From assembly GCA_031177685.1 (NCBI GenBank), contig JAPSGI010000002.1, forward strand, positions 124,001-188,000: a DNA stretch of 64,000 nucleotides, written 5' to 3'. Position numbers and translations under genes: made by a program. Of this stretch, positions 56,128-64,000 are shown piece by piece. The notes under the pieces were generated by a model. It was not told where the DNA came from. It saw only the letters and a program-made list of their open reading frames with translations, and ran no database searches. Position 1 is the first letter of the stretch, and each line of letters opens with the position of its first letter. The stretch is from Solirubrobacteraceae bacterium. GTDB lineage: Bacteria; Actinomycetota; Thermoleophilia; Solirubrobacterales; Solirubrobacteraceae.

Positions 56128-57021
56128 GTGGTTCGCGGCCCTGCAACCGGCCTGGTGATGGTGGTGCTGGCACTCGTTACCGCGGGTGACGTCCGGGCGG
56201 CGGCGGAAAGCGCGCCGCCCGGAGCGCCCCTGCCTGTCGCGCCGGCGGACGGGCACCGCTTCAAACATGGCGAGGCGCAACGCTTCACCGTCGCGGCTTT
56301 TGACCCCGACCTCGAACCCTACACGGCCACGGTGACCGTCCGCGACGCCGATACGCAGGCACAGGTGTTCCACGGTGACACGCATCCGGCGCCGTCGGGC
56401 GTACCGGCCACGGCGGTCGCCGTGCCGCCGCTGTTGCCCGGGCGCTACAGCTGGTCCGCCCGGGCCACGGACATTCGCGGCGCCACCGGGCCGGAGTCCG
56501 AATCGCTGACCTTCGAGGTTGGCCCGCCGGCGACGGTCGGCGCGGGTACCGTCGTCGCGACGCTTGACTACGACCCACCCGGGTTGCCGCGCATCGCCTG
56601 CGGCCCGACGCGCTTCGACCTTGCGGGGCAGGCGGGTGCGGCTGTCTTCGACGTCGTGGTGTCCGGGTTCGCTGGCCTGCTCTCAGTCACCGGCCATGGG
56701 GCGTCGTCGTGCGAGGACGCCGCGCTCGGAGCGGGAACGCTGACTCTGAGTGCCCACGGCGTCGGTCCAAGCGGTTCGCGCCTGCTCTGCGACAGCGTGA
56801 CCGGGCCATACAGGAGGGTGGGCACGCAGCTGGTCGCCACGCTGAGCGGCGGATGCCTGGTGAACGGGTTCGACACGGGGCCGCTCACATGGACCTTCGG
56901 CGTGGAGACGCCGCCGCTCGACACGGGCCCTGGCACCACCGCCCCGATCACCCGCACGCGCTTCGACGGGGGTTTCGCGGTCCGGTCGCTGCTGGGCACC
57001 GGCGGCGGGCCGGAGTTCTAA
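56128..57021 (+). CDS. Secreted array protein 2, extra N-terminal Fn3/PKD-like domain
   Basis: 'FDVVVSGFAGLLSV...CEDAALGAGTLTLSAHGVGPSGSRLLCDSVTGPYRRVG...GGCLVNGF...RFDGGFAV'. Confidence 0.72.
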   Translation: MVRGPATGLVMVVLALVTAGDVRAAAESAPPGAPLPVAPADGHRFKHGEAQRFTVAAFDPDLEPYTATVTVRDADTQAQVFHGDTHPAPSGVPATAVAVPPLLPGRYSWSARATDIRGATGPESESLTFEVGPPATVGAGTVVATLDYDPPGLPRIACGPTRFDLAGQAGAAVFDVVVSGFAGLLSVTGHGASSCEDAALGAGTLTLSAHGVGPSGSRLLCDSVTGPYRRVGTQLVATLSGGCLVNGFDTGPLTWTFGVETPPLDTGPGTTAPITRTRFDGGFAVRSLLGTGGGPEF

Positions 57022-57046
57022 ACACGTCTAAGGAAAGGGAAGTCAC

Positions 57047-57751
57047 ATGCTCAGCAACAGAACAAAGCGCATCCGGACCCGCTCGACGACGACGGCGCTG
57101 GTCGCATCCGCCGTTCTGCTCGGCGCCGCGGCACCGGTGCAAGCGCAGGAGGAACCGCCCATCATCCCGCCATCCAACGTCGGGACGGGTGTGCTGAACG
57201 GCACCGTGGAGTTCACATCACCCAGCGAGGGGATTCCGGGCGCACTGGAGACGTGCGTTGAGGGCGCCACTGCGCGCGTGGAGGCGACCGCGCCGGTGGT
57301 GGTGCTCAACACCGTGCTGACGGGGTTCGTAGGACCGGTGCAGATCACGGCGGACAGCGTCGCCACGTGCGAGAAGGCGGAGCAGGGCGCGGGGAGCATC
57401 GCGGTCGAGGCCCACGGAGTCGGCCCGACTGGCAGCCAGCTCGACTGCGGCCCCTTCGCGGACGACCCGCTCCAGCCCAAGCTGACAGGTGAGTACGTCC
57501 GCGTCGGAAACGCCGTCACGGTCCAGGCCTCCGGCTCGTGCACCGTGAACAAGTTCGCCATCTCGAATGTCACGTTCATCTCGGTCGTGAGCGCCGTGGC
57601 CACACGGGACGATCCATCGACGCCGGAGGTCGACAATTGGGAGACGCTGGACCTGCAGGCCGGCGCGCCTGACGATCCGACGACGCCAGAGGACGACCCC
57701 ACGCCGATCAAGTACGCGCGGCTCGACGGCACCTTCGCGGTGACGCCGTAG
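57047..57751 (+). CDS. Secreted array protein 3
   Basis: Signal peptide; 'VVVLNTVLTGFVGPVQI...CEKAEQGAGSIAVEAHGVGPTGSQLDC...TGEYVRVGNAVTVQASGSCTVNKF...RLDGTFAVTP'. Confidence 0.75.
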   Translation: MLSNRTKRIRTRSTTTALVASAVLLGAAAPVQAQEEPPIIPPSNVGTGVLNGTVEFTSPSEGIPGALETCVEGATARVEATAPVVVLNTVLTGFVGPVQITADSVATCEKAEQGAGSIAVEAHGVGPTGSQLDCGPFADDPLQPKLTGEYVRVGNAVTVQASGSCTVNKFAISNVTFISVVSAVATRDDPSTPEVDNWETLDLQAGAPDDPTTPEDDPTPIKYARLDGTFAVTP

Positions 57752-58302
57752 TGACGGTGGCACGAGACAACGGTCGCGGGTGGAGGCGAGCCGCCGTACT
57801 GCTGGCCTCCGCGGCGACCCTCATGGGGGGAGCGTCCACCGCGGGCGCCCAGCAGAGCGAGAACGTCGGGGGAGGGGTCGCGCTGGGCAGCGTCGCCTTC
57901 GACCCGCCGGTGCAGTTCGGCGGCAGCTGCCGGGTGACCGATTTCGCGATCTCGGGCAGCTCGCAGACCGCGGTGATCAACACGGTGATCACTGCATACG
58001 TGGGACCCGTCGCACTGGTAGGGCCGGGACGCGACGCCTGCCCGACCGGACTGTCCGCGAGCGGCTCGTTCGAGCTTGTCGCGAACGGTGAGACGCCCAA
58101 CGGAAGCACGCTGGACTGCGACCTCGACGGTACGTACTCGCGGTTCGGGACCGTGGCTTCCGTGACCACGTCAGGGACGTGCACTGTCAACAGCTTCCCC
58201 GCCGAGGTGACGTTCGTGGCCGAGGTGCCGGTGGTGCCCGAGCAGCTCAACCCGATGAGGAGTGCGCGCTTCGCGGCGCCGTTCACCGTATCACCGGACT
58301 GA
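57751..58302 (+). CDS. Secreted array protein 4
   Basis: Signal peptide; 'AVINTVITAYVGPVALV...CPTGLSASGSFELVANGETPNGSTLDCDLDGTYSRFG...SGTCTVNSF...RFAAPFTVSPD'. Confidence 0.73.
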   Translation: MTVARDNGRGWRRAAVLLASAATLMGGASTAGAQQSENVGGGVALGSVAFDPPVQFGGSCRVTDFAISGSSQTAVINTVITAYVGPVALVGPGRDACPTGLSASGSFELVANGETPNGSTLDCDLDGTYSRFGTVASVTTSGTCTVNSFPAEVTFVAEVPVVPEQLNPMRSARFAAPFTVSPD

Positions 58303-58757
58303 CGGGTTCGGGCTTTTGGCGGCCGGGGCAGCGGCCCTCGCCGCCTGCGCGACGCTGGCCAACTGCGGAGGCGAACGGTCCCGACGCGAAGCGCCGTCGG
58401 CGGTGGCGGAGCGAGGCGCTCCGTCTACCGCGACGGCGCCGCGGCGTCCCGGGCCCCGTACAACGCCACGTGGCGAAGCCGCGAAGCCGGCGACCGTCCG
58501 CACACGGACGAGTGCGCAACCGCTCGCGCTCGCCCGGCCGGCACTGCGCGATTGCGGCGGTCAGGTCGACCGGGCCCGGGTCGGGGGCGCTGTCGCGCGC
58601 CAGCTCCGGGCAGCGTGCCGGGACGCCGCGACCGGCGACGTGGCGGGGCTGCGCGCGCGCCGCCGCGCTCTGCCGCACGGTGATCGAGCGCAACCTGCCA
58701 CCAGGGTCGCCGCGCGACCGCGCTCTCCGAGCGTGCGACCGCGCCTCCGAGCCGTGA
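58262..58757 (+). pseudogene. Putative lipoprotein gene interrupted by a frameshift
   Basis: Frame 1: 'FGLLAAGAAALAACATLANCGGERS...RDCGGQVDRARVGGAVARQLRAACRDAATGDVAG'; other frame: 'CARAAALCRTVIERNLPPGSPRDRALRACDRASEP*'; junction in a GCGCGCGCGC run near 58651-58660. Confidence 0.5.
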
Positions 58758-58798
58758 AGTCGGGCCCTGACGCTGGCGGGCTGGCATCATCGCCACCC

Positions 58799-59257
58799 GT
58801 GGCCCGCGTGAGCGCGCAGATCGACCTCGACGCCCCGCCGGACGCGGTCGAGGCCCTGTGGTACGACCTGCGCCGCTGGCCGTCGTTCGTCGATGGCTTC
58901 GCGCACGTCGCCAAGTGTGAGCTCGGGTGGCCCGAGGAGGGGGGCCGGCTCGTGTGGGACTCCACGCCGCACGGGCGCGGGCGCGTGCTGGAGCGCGTGA
59001 CGTCCCACATCCCCGGGCAGGGCCAAATGGCCGACGTGGAGGACCCCCGCCTGCGCGGCACGCAGGAGGTTCGCTTCACCCCGCTGCAGGACGGCACGGC
59101 GGTCGCGCTGCAGCTCGACTACCAGCTCAAGGACCGCACGCCGCTGACCCCGCTGGTCGACCTGCTGTTCATCCGCCGCGCCCTGCGCGACTCCCTGCGG
59201 CGCACCCTGGTCCGCCTGGGGCGCGAGCTGGACGCGGACGCCGAGCTACTCCAATAG
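58799..59257 (+). CDS. SRPBCC/START-fold (polyketide cyclase-like) protein
   Basis: 'QIDLDAPPDAVEALWYDLRRWPSFVDGFAHVAKCE' pattern. Confidence 0.8.
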   Translation: MARVSAQIDLDAPPDAVEALWYDLRRWPSFVDGFAHVAKCELGWPEEGGRLVWDSTPHGRGRVLERVTSHIPGQGQMADVEDPRLRGTQEVRFTPLQDGTAVALQLDYQLKDRTPLTPLVDLLFIRRALRDSLRRTLVRLGRELDADAELLQ

Positions 59258-59267
59258 CCTGCAGGGC

Positions 59268-60143
59268 ATGTTCGTGTTCAAGGCCGCGGTAGTCGGCGCC
59301 GGCACGATGGGAGGGGAGATCGCGCAGGTGTTCGCCTCCGCGGACGTCCCGGTCGTGCTCAAGGACGTCGACCAGAAGTTCGTCGACCAGGGTTTGGAGA
59401 AGGCCCAACAGGTCACCGGCGCCCAGCTCGGGCGGCTGGTCAAGAAGGAGAAGCTCACCCAGGAGCAGGCCGACGCGCAGGCGGAGGAGATCGCCGGGCG
59501 CATCACCGGGACCACGGACTACGACGCCTTCGGCGACGTGGACTTCGTCCTGGAGGCGGTGCCGGAGAAGATGGAGATCAAGCAGGCGGTGTTCGAGGAG
59601 CTGGACGCGGTGACCCCCGGTCACGCGATCCTGGCCTCCAACACGTCCTCGCTGTCGATCTCCGAGATGGCCGAGGCGACGTCGCGGCCCGACAAGGTCG
59701 TGGGGTTCCACTTCTTCTACCCCGCCTCGATGATGCGCCTGATCGAGGTGATCGAGGGCGACGAGACCTCGCCCGAGACGATGCAGGTGGCGCACAACTT
59801 CGCGCAGGCGATCCGCAAGATGCCGATCCGCTGCGCCGAGTGCCCGGGGTTCGTGGGCAACCGCATCGCCAACTCGGCCATCTCCGAGATCTGGCGCGTG
59901 CAGGAGGAGAGCGGCGCCTCCTACGAGGAGATCGACAAGGCGATCACCGACGCCAAGGCGCTGCCCATGGGGCCGTTCTTCCTCACCGACCAGCTGGGGC
60001 TGGACACGGTCCTGAAGGTCGCCCAGCACCTGCGCGACTCCTACGGCGACCGCTTCCACGTCCACAAGGGCATGGAGGAGCTGGTGGCCGCGGGCAACCT
60101 GGGAGCCAAGACCGGGAAGGGGTTCTATGGAAGCGACGACTGA
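59268..60143 (+). CDS. 3-hydroxyacyl-CoA dehydrogenase (NAD-binding plus C-terminal domain)
   Basis: 'AAVVGAGTMGGEIAQVFASADVPVVLKDVDQ', 'GFHFFYPASMMRLIEVIEGDETSPET', 'CPGFVGNRI'. Confidence 0.94.
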   Translation: MFVFKAAVVGAGTMGGEIAQVFASADVPVVLKDVDQKFVDQGLEKAQQVTGAQLGRLVKKEKLTQEQADAQAEEIAGRITGTTDYDAFGDVDFVLEAVPEKMEIKQAVFEELDAVTPGHAILASNTSSLSISEMAEATSRPDKVVGFHFFYPASMMRLIEVIEGDETSPETMQVAHNFAQAIRKMPIRCAECPGFVGNRIANSAISEIWRVQEESGASYEEIDKAITDAKALPMGPFFLTDQLGLDTVLKVAQHLRDSYGDRFHVHKGMEELVAAGNLGAKTGKGFYGSDD

Positions 60144-61233
60144 CATCGACACCCAGGCACTGGTCGAGCGCTTCGGCCTGAAGGCGTTCGTCGAGTCCTG
60201 CCTCGTGCTGGAGGAGGGCGTGGCGACGATCCGCGACATCGACCTGGCGATGATGACCGGGTTCGGGATCATCCCACCGCCCTTCGCGCGCGCCGACGCG
60301 ACGGGCCTGGACGAGGTCCTGTCCGCGCTGGAGCGCGCCCAATCCGACTACGGCGACGCCTTCGAGCCGCCGCTGATCCTGCGCCGGCTGGTGGCGCAGG
60401 GGCGCCTGGGGCAGAAGAGCGGACAGGGCTTCTTCCCCTACCCGCGCCCCGACGAGGGCTTCGACCAGGGCGAGGCCGTCCAGCTGGAGACCCGCGGCGC
60501 GGTGGCCATCGCGTGGCTGAGCAACCCGCCGGCCAACTCGATCTCGCCGGCGGTCATCGCCGACCTGCAGCGGATCTGGGACCACGTCGACGCCGCCGAC
60601 GAGCTCCGGGCGCTGGTGATCGCGTCGGGCAACCCGATGCTCTACTGCGCCGGCGCCGACATCAAGGCGTTCACCAAGATGGACGAGGCGGGCGGCCGCG
60701 AGCTGCTCGACCAGGGCCACGCGCTGCTGCGGGCTTTCGGGACGTCGTCCACCTTCACGATCGGCGCGGTCAACGGCCTGGCCTTCGGCGGGGGCTGCGA
60801 GCTGGCGATGGCCTGCGACGCGCGCATCGCCGCCGACTCCGCCACCTTCGGCCAGCCGGAGATCAACCTCGGGATCATCCCGGGCTTCGGCGGCACCCAG
60901 CGACTGCCGCGGCTGGTGGGCGAGCAGAAGGCGCTGGAGATGAACCTGACCGGCGAGGCGATCTCGGCCGACGAGGCCTACGAGTACGGGCTGGTCAACC
61001 GGATCGTCCCCGACCACGAGCTGTTCGACACCGCGCTGCAGTGGGCGCGCAAGCTCGCCGAGCAGGCGCCGCTGGCGGTCGAGCAGGTCAAGCGCGTCTC
61101 GCACAAGGGCGACCTCGACGAGGGGATCGCCGCCGAGAAGGAGGGCTTCGCCGCCGTCTTCACCTCCGAGGACGCCCGCGAGGGCATCGGCGCGTTCCTC
61201 GGGAAGCGCTCGCCGAAGTGGCAGGGTCGGTAG
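60127..61233 (+). CDS. 3HCDH C-terminal domain fused to enoyl-CoA hydratase
   Basis: N-terminal 3HCDH-C-like ~110 aa then ECH 'AVNGLAFGGGCELAMACDARIAADSATFGQPEINLGIIPGFGGTQRLPR'. Confidence 0.9.
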   Translation: MEATTDIDTQALVERFGLKAFVESCLVLEEGVATIRDIDLAMMTGFGIIPPPFARADATGLDEVLSALERAQSDYGDAFEPPLILRRLVAQGRLGQKSGQGFFPYPRPDEGFDQGEAVQLETRGAVAIAWLSNPPANSISPAVIADLQRIWDHVDAADELRALVIASGNPMLYCAGADIKAFTKMDEAGGRELLDQGHALLRAFGTSSTFTIGAVNGLAFGGGCELAMACDARIAADSATFGQPEINLGIIPGFGGTQRLPRLVGEQKALEMNLTGEAISADEAYEYGLVNRIVPDHELFDTALQWARKLAEQAPLAVEQVKRVSHKGDLDEGIAAEKEGFAAVFTSEDAREGIGAFLGKRSPKWQGR

Positions 61234-61973
61234 CGACCGGCGTCGAGCGCCTGGCCGAGCTGGTCCGCGAGTCCGGCTCGGTCGTCGCGCTCACCGGCGC
61301 GGGGATCTCCGTGCCGTCCGGGATCCCCGACTTCCGCTCGCCGGGCACTGGCCTGTGGGAGAAGGTCGACCCGATGGAGGTCGCGCACATCGACGTGTTC
61401 CTCCGCGACCCCGAGCGCTTCTGGCACTTCTACGGCGACCGCTTCGCCACGCTGCGCGACAAGGCGCCCAACGGCGCCCACGCCGCGCTGGTGGAGCTGG
61501 AGGCGCGCGGACACCTGGACGCTGTCGTCACCCAGAACATCGACATGCTGCACCGGCGCGCCGGGACCCGTGAGCTGATCGAGGTCCACGGCACGATCGC
61601 CACGTCCTCGTGCCTGGCGTGCGGGGCGACCTTCGAGCTGGAGGAGGCCCGCGCCCGCCTGGCCGCCGACGGCGCGGTCCCGCGCTGCGACTGCGGCGAG
61701 CCGCTCAAGCCCGACGTCGTCCTGTTCGGCGAGATGCTCCCGCTGGGCGCGATGGAGCGGGCCACGGAGCTGGCCACGAACGCCGAGCTGCTCCTGTGCG
61801 TCGGCTCCTCGCTGGAGGTCTACCCCGTGGCCGGCCTGCCCGAGATCACGCTCGCCGCCGGCGGCCGGGTCGCGATCGTCACCCAGGGCCCCACCTCGTT
61901 CGACACCGCCGCCGCGGTCAAGCTCGACGGCGACGTGGTCGCAGAGCTCGAAGCGCTGCTCGCCGCGCTCTAG
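61218..61973 (+). CDS. Sirtuin-family NAD-dependent protein deacylase
   Basis: 'VVALTGAGISVPSGIPDFRSPGTGLW', 'VVTQNIDMLHRRAGTRELIEVHG', Zn motifs CLAC and CDCG. Confidence 0.94.
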   Translation: MAGSVATGVERLAELVRESGSVVALTGAGISVPSGIPDFRSPGTGLWEKVDPMEVAHIDVFLRDPERFWHFYGDRFATLRDKAPNGAHAALVELEARGHLDAVVTQNIDMLHRRAGTRELIEVHGTIATSSCLACGATFELEEARARLAADGAVPRCDCGEPLKPDVVLFGEMLPLGAMERATELATNAELLLCVGSSLEVYPVAGLPEITLAAGGRVAIVTQGPTSFDTAAAVKLDGDVVAELEALLAAL

Positions 61974-61974
61974 C

Positions 61975-62013
61975 GTGTGGACTTGACCGCGATATGCGCG
62001 GCTAAGTCAACAA
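61975..62013. repeat. 39-bp palindromic intergenic element, copy C
   Basis: GTGTGGACTT-GA-CCGCG-ATATG-CGCGG-CT-AAGTCAACAA, 1 nt after the stop ending at 61973. Confidence 0.88.
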
Positions 62014-62029
62014 TGCGCGGACGCGGCCG

Positions 62030-62881
62030 TCACTCGAGCCCCGCCGCGCTGCGGGCGCGCAGCGCGGCCTCGAGGCGCTCGGCGGTCTCCCGCACCGCGG
62101 TCGTGGCCTCGGCGGTCAGCGGGCCCGTGAGGGCCTGGTTGGCGGCGTCGCCGATGGCGCCGCGGCGCTCGCGCAGGTCGGCGAGGCGGTCGGGCATGTC
62201 GGGCGCACGCCCCGCGGCGCCGCCGAGCTCGGCCAGGGCAGCCTCCAGCGCCACGCGGACCTGCAGGGCGGCCTCGCGCAGGCGGCCGGCGTCGAGGTCG
62301 GCCCGGGCGCGCAGGACCAGGTCCTCGCAGGCCAGCGGCGTGTCGCGGCCGCCGAGCAGTGCGGCGAGGCGCTCCTGGGGGCGCAGCGCGGCCGCCCGGC
62401 GCGTCCGGCCGCGCTCGCGGGACAGGGGGACCTCGACGGCCTCGTCCCAGCGGCCGTCCGCGACCTGGTCGCCACTGCCGTAGCCGAGGCGGACGACCAG
62501 CGCCCCGTCGCGCGACACCTCGCGCACGTACGGATCGGCGCTGGCCACCCGCTGGGCGTGCAGGACGCGGTTGACGACGGCCAGCGCCGCCTCGAGTGCC
62601 TCCTCGCCGGCATCGGACACCCAGGCGCGCGCCTCGGCGAGCGGCACCGCGGGCGTCTGGATCACCGTCACCGAGCCGGTCGGCACCGGCTCGGGCGGCG
62701 GCTCGGGGTCGACGGTCCGCCCCCGGCGCCCGCGCAGCCGCCGGCGCTCCGGGGCGCCCTGGGTGCGCAGCACGACGACGTGGGTCTCCTCGCCGTCCAC
62801 CCGCACGACGTAGCGCCCGTCGTCCGGCCCGAGCGCCCAAGGGAACTCGAGTTGAGCGAAGCGGAAGGCCTGGTCCGGCAG
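62030..62881 (-). CDS. Hypothetical protein (start uncertain)
   Basis: 'FRFAQLEFPWALGPDDGRYVVRVDGEETHVVVLRTQG'; good codon bias; no clear ATG/GTG start, ORF runs through in frame to 63316. Confidence 0.55.
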   Translation of the reverse strand: MPDQAFRFAQLEFPWALGPDDGRYVVRVDGEETHVVVLRTQGAPERRRLRGRRGRTVDPEPPPEPVPTGSVTVIQTPAVPLAEARAWVSDAGEEALEAALAVVNRVLHAQRVASADPYVREVSRDGALVVRLGYGSGDQVADGRWDEAVEVPLSRERGRTRRAAALRPQERLAALLGGRDTPLACEDLVLRARADLDAGRLREAALQVRVALEAALAELGGAAGRAPDMPDRLADLRERRGAIGDAANQALTGPLTAEATTAVRETAERLEAALRARSAAGLE

Positions 62882-62886
62882 GGCGG

Positions 62887-64000
62887 CTACTCGCCGCGGT
62901 GGGCGCGGCTCGTCCTGCGGACCGGGATCGAAGCCTTGGAGGGCCGATGGGCGACCCGCGGGTTGTCGATCTCGTTGAGCCGGTCGATCAGCTTGATCCA
63001 CTGGCGCGGCTTCAGGGCGGCGTGGTAGCGGGCGGCGTTGTCGCCGTAGCTGGGCGTCCAGCCGACGTGGATGTGGTCGTGGTGATCGGACATGACCAGC
63101 GTGTTGTCGTGCCCCTCGAACTTCATCAGCGAGATGATCTGCGCGGGCCTCAGGTTCCCCTGGAGGGTCAGCAGCCGGCGGATCGTGATCTCGGTGATCG
63201 ACCCGCGTCCCTGGTGGCCGAGGATCGGGATGCCGTTGACCGCGGCGATGTCCACCGCGTTGCCCGAGGAGTGCATGCTCACCGTGCCGGCCTTCGTGAA
63301 GTAGGAATGGCCGCACTTCAGCGAGGTGACCGTCGGCTTCAGGCCGCTGGAGGTCAGGTGCAGGAGCGTGGCCAGGACGCGGCGGTCGATCTGCCCGCTG
63401 AGCACGTCGCGCCGGCCGCAGTCGTAGACCTCGATCCGGGGGTCGGCCAGCAGGCGGCGCTGCATCTGCTCCTTGCTCATCAGCAGGATCTGCCCGATCG
63501 TCGGGTTCTTGGCGTCGCGCCCCCAGAACGGGTTGCGGCCGGCCGCGCGGTAGACCGCCGTGGTCTCCAGCAGCTTCCAGCCGTTGAGGATCGGCATCGG
63601 GTCGATGGCCGGCGATCCCTTGCCCGCCGGCCGGATCGCGAAGTGCACGTGCGGCGCCAGGCGCGAGCCCGGCAGCTTGTCGATCCGGCCCAGGATCGTC
63701 CCGGCGATGACCCGCGCGCCCGGGCGCAGCGGCTTGAGCACGACGTCCTTGCGCGGCAGCCCGAGCACCTGCTTGAAGTAGGCCTCGAAGGTCGTGTAGC
63801 CGGCCACCGGCTTGCCCGCCTGCAGCAGCTGCTGCTCACCGCCGTTGCGGTAGGAGGAGCGGCGGCCCGGATGGGCGAACAGGCGCTCCTTGGAGACCTG
63901 AACGGTGCGCGCCGCGGCGGCGGGCTTCCCCTTGCCCTTGCCCTTGCCGTTGCCACGACCTTCCGGTGCGCCCTGACGCGGCTGCTCGCCGGCCGAGGCG
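62887..64000 (-). CDS. Peptidoglycan endopeptidase-like protein, M23 domain plus C-terminal HxxGxxxD...HxH domain, truncated at the window edge
   Basis: 'GSRLAPHVHFAIRPAGKG' (M23), 'MHSSGNAVDIAAVNG...DHHDHIHVGW'; same frame continues to the edge ('GNGKGKGKGKPAAAARTVQVSKERLFAHPGRRSSYRNGGEQQLL'). Confidence 0.75.
   Translation of the reverse strand, partial: ASAGEQPRQGAPEGRGNGKGKGKGKPAAAARTVQVSKERLFAHPGRRSSYRNGGEQQLLQAGKPVAGYTTFEAYFKQVLGLPRKDVVLKPLRPGARVIAGTILGRIDKLPGSRLAPHVHFAIRPAGKGSPAIDPMPILNGWKLLETTAVYRAAGRNPFWGRDAKNPTIGQILLMSKEQMQRRLLADPRIEVYDCGRRDVLSGQIDRRVLATLLHLTSSGLKPTVTSLKCGHSYFTKAGTVSMHSSGNAVDIAAVNGIPILGHQGRGSITEITIRRLLTLQGNLRPAQIISLMKFEGHDNTLVMSDHHDHIHVGWTPSYGDNAARYHAALKPRQWIKLIDRLNEIDNPRVAHRPSKASIPVRRTSRAHRGE

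Overview
High-GC actinobacterial chromosome segment. Gene content and codon use resemble Thermoleophilia/Solirubrobacterales, but that placement is inference. No rRNA, tRNA, CRISPR array, IS element or prophage was recognised. Main blocks, left to right: NHL-repeat protein (possibly cut at the left edge); GT39-like membrane protein; pucR-type regulator / glnK / amtB operon divergent from a type III glutamine synthetase; AbiEi+DUF559 protein; complete Mce-type lipid transport operon (2 MlaE permeases, ATPase, 6 MCE proteins, RND/MMPL protein, redoxin); small genes including actinobacterial IHF; divergent serine-palmitoyltransferase-like / GNAT-like pair; AlkA; decayed TetR and cupin genes; thiamine-precursor ABC transporter with a TPP riboswitch; MoxR/VWA pair divergent from a copper-operator-controlled DUF4396 fusion; acyl-CoA dehydrogenases, EVE protein, ArsA-type ATPase, C5-epimerase-like protein, Ca2+/H+ antiporter and TerC; VapBC; a locus with two tandem LuxR-type regulators carrying degenerate receivers followed by four paralogous secreted proteins of unrecognised family; a split and permuted beta-oxidation pair, sirtuin, and an M23-type peptidase running off the right edge. 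The most unusual items are the pseudo-receiver LuxR / secreted-paralog locus, a 39-bp palindromic element present three times directly after stop codons, the SPT/GNAT pair (candidate ceramide synthesis), the copper-operator DUF4396 fusion, and a P-II protein lacking the T-loop Tyr51. All calls come from reading the sequence and supplied translations; no searches were run.
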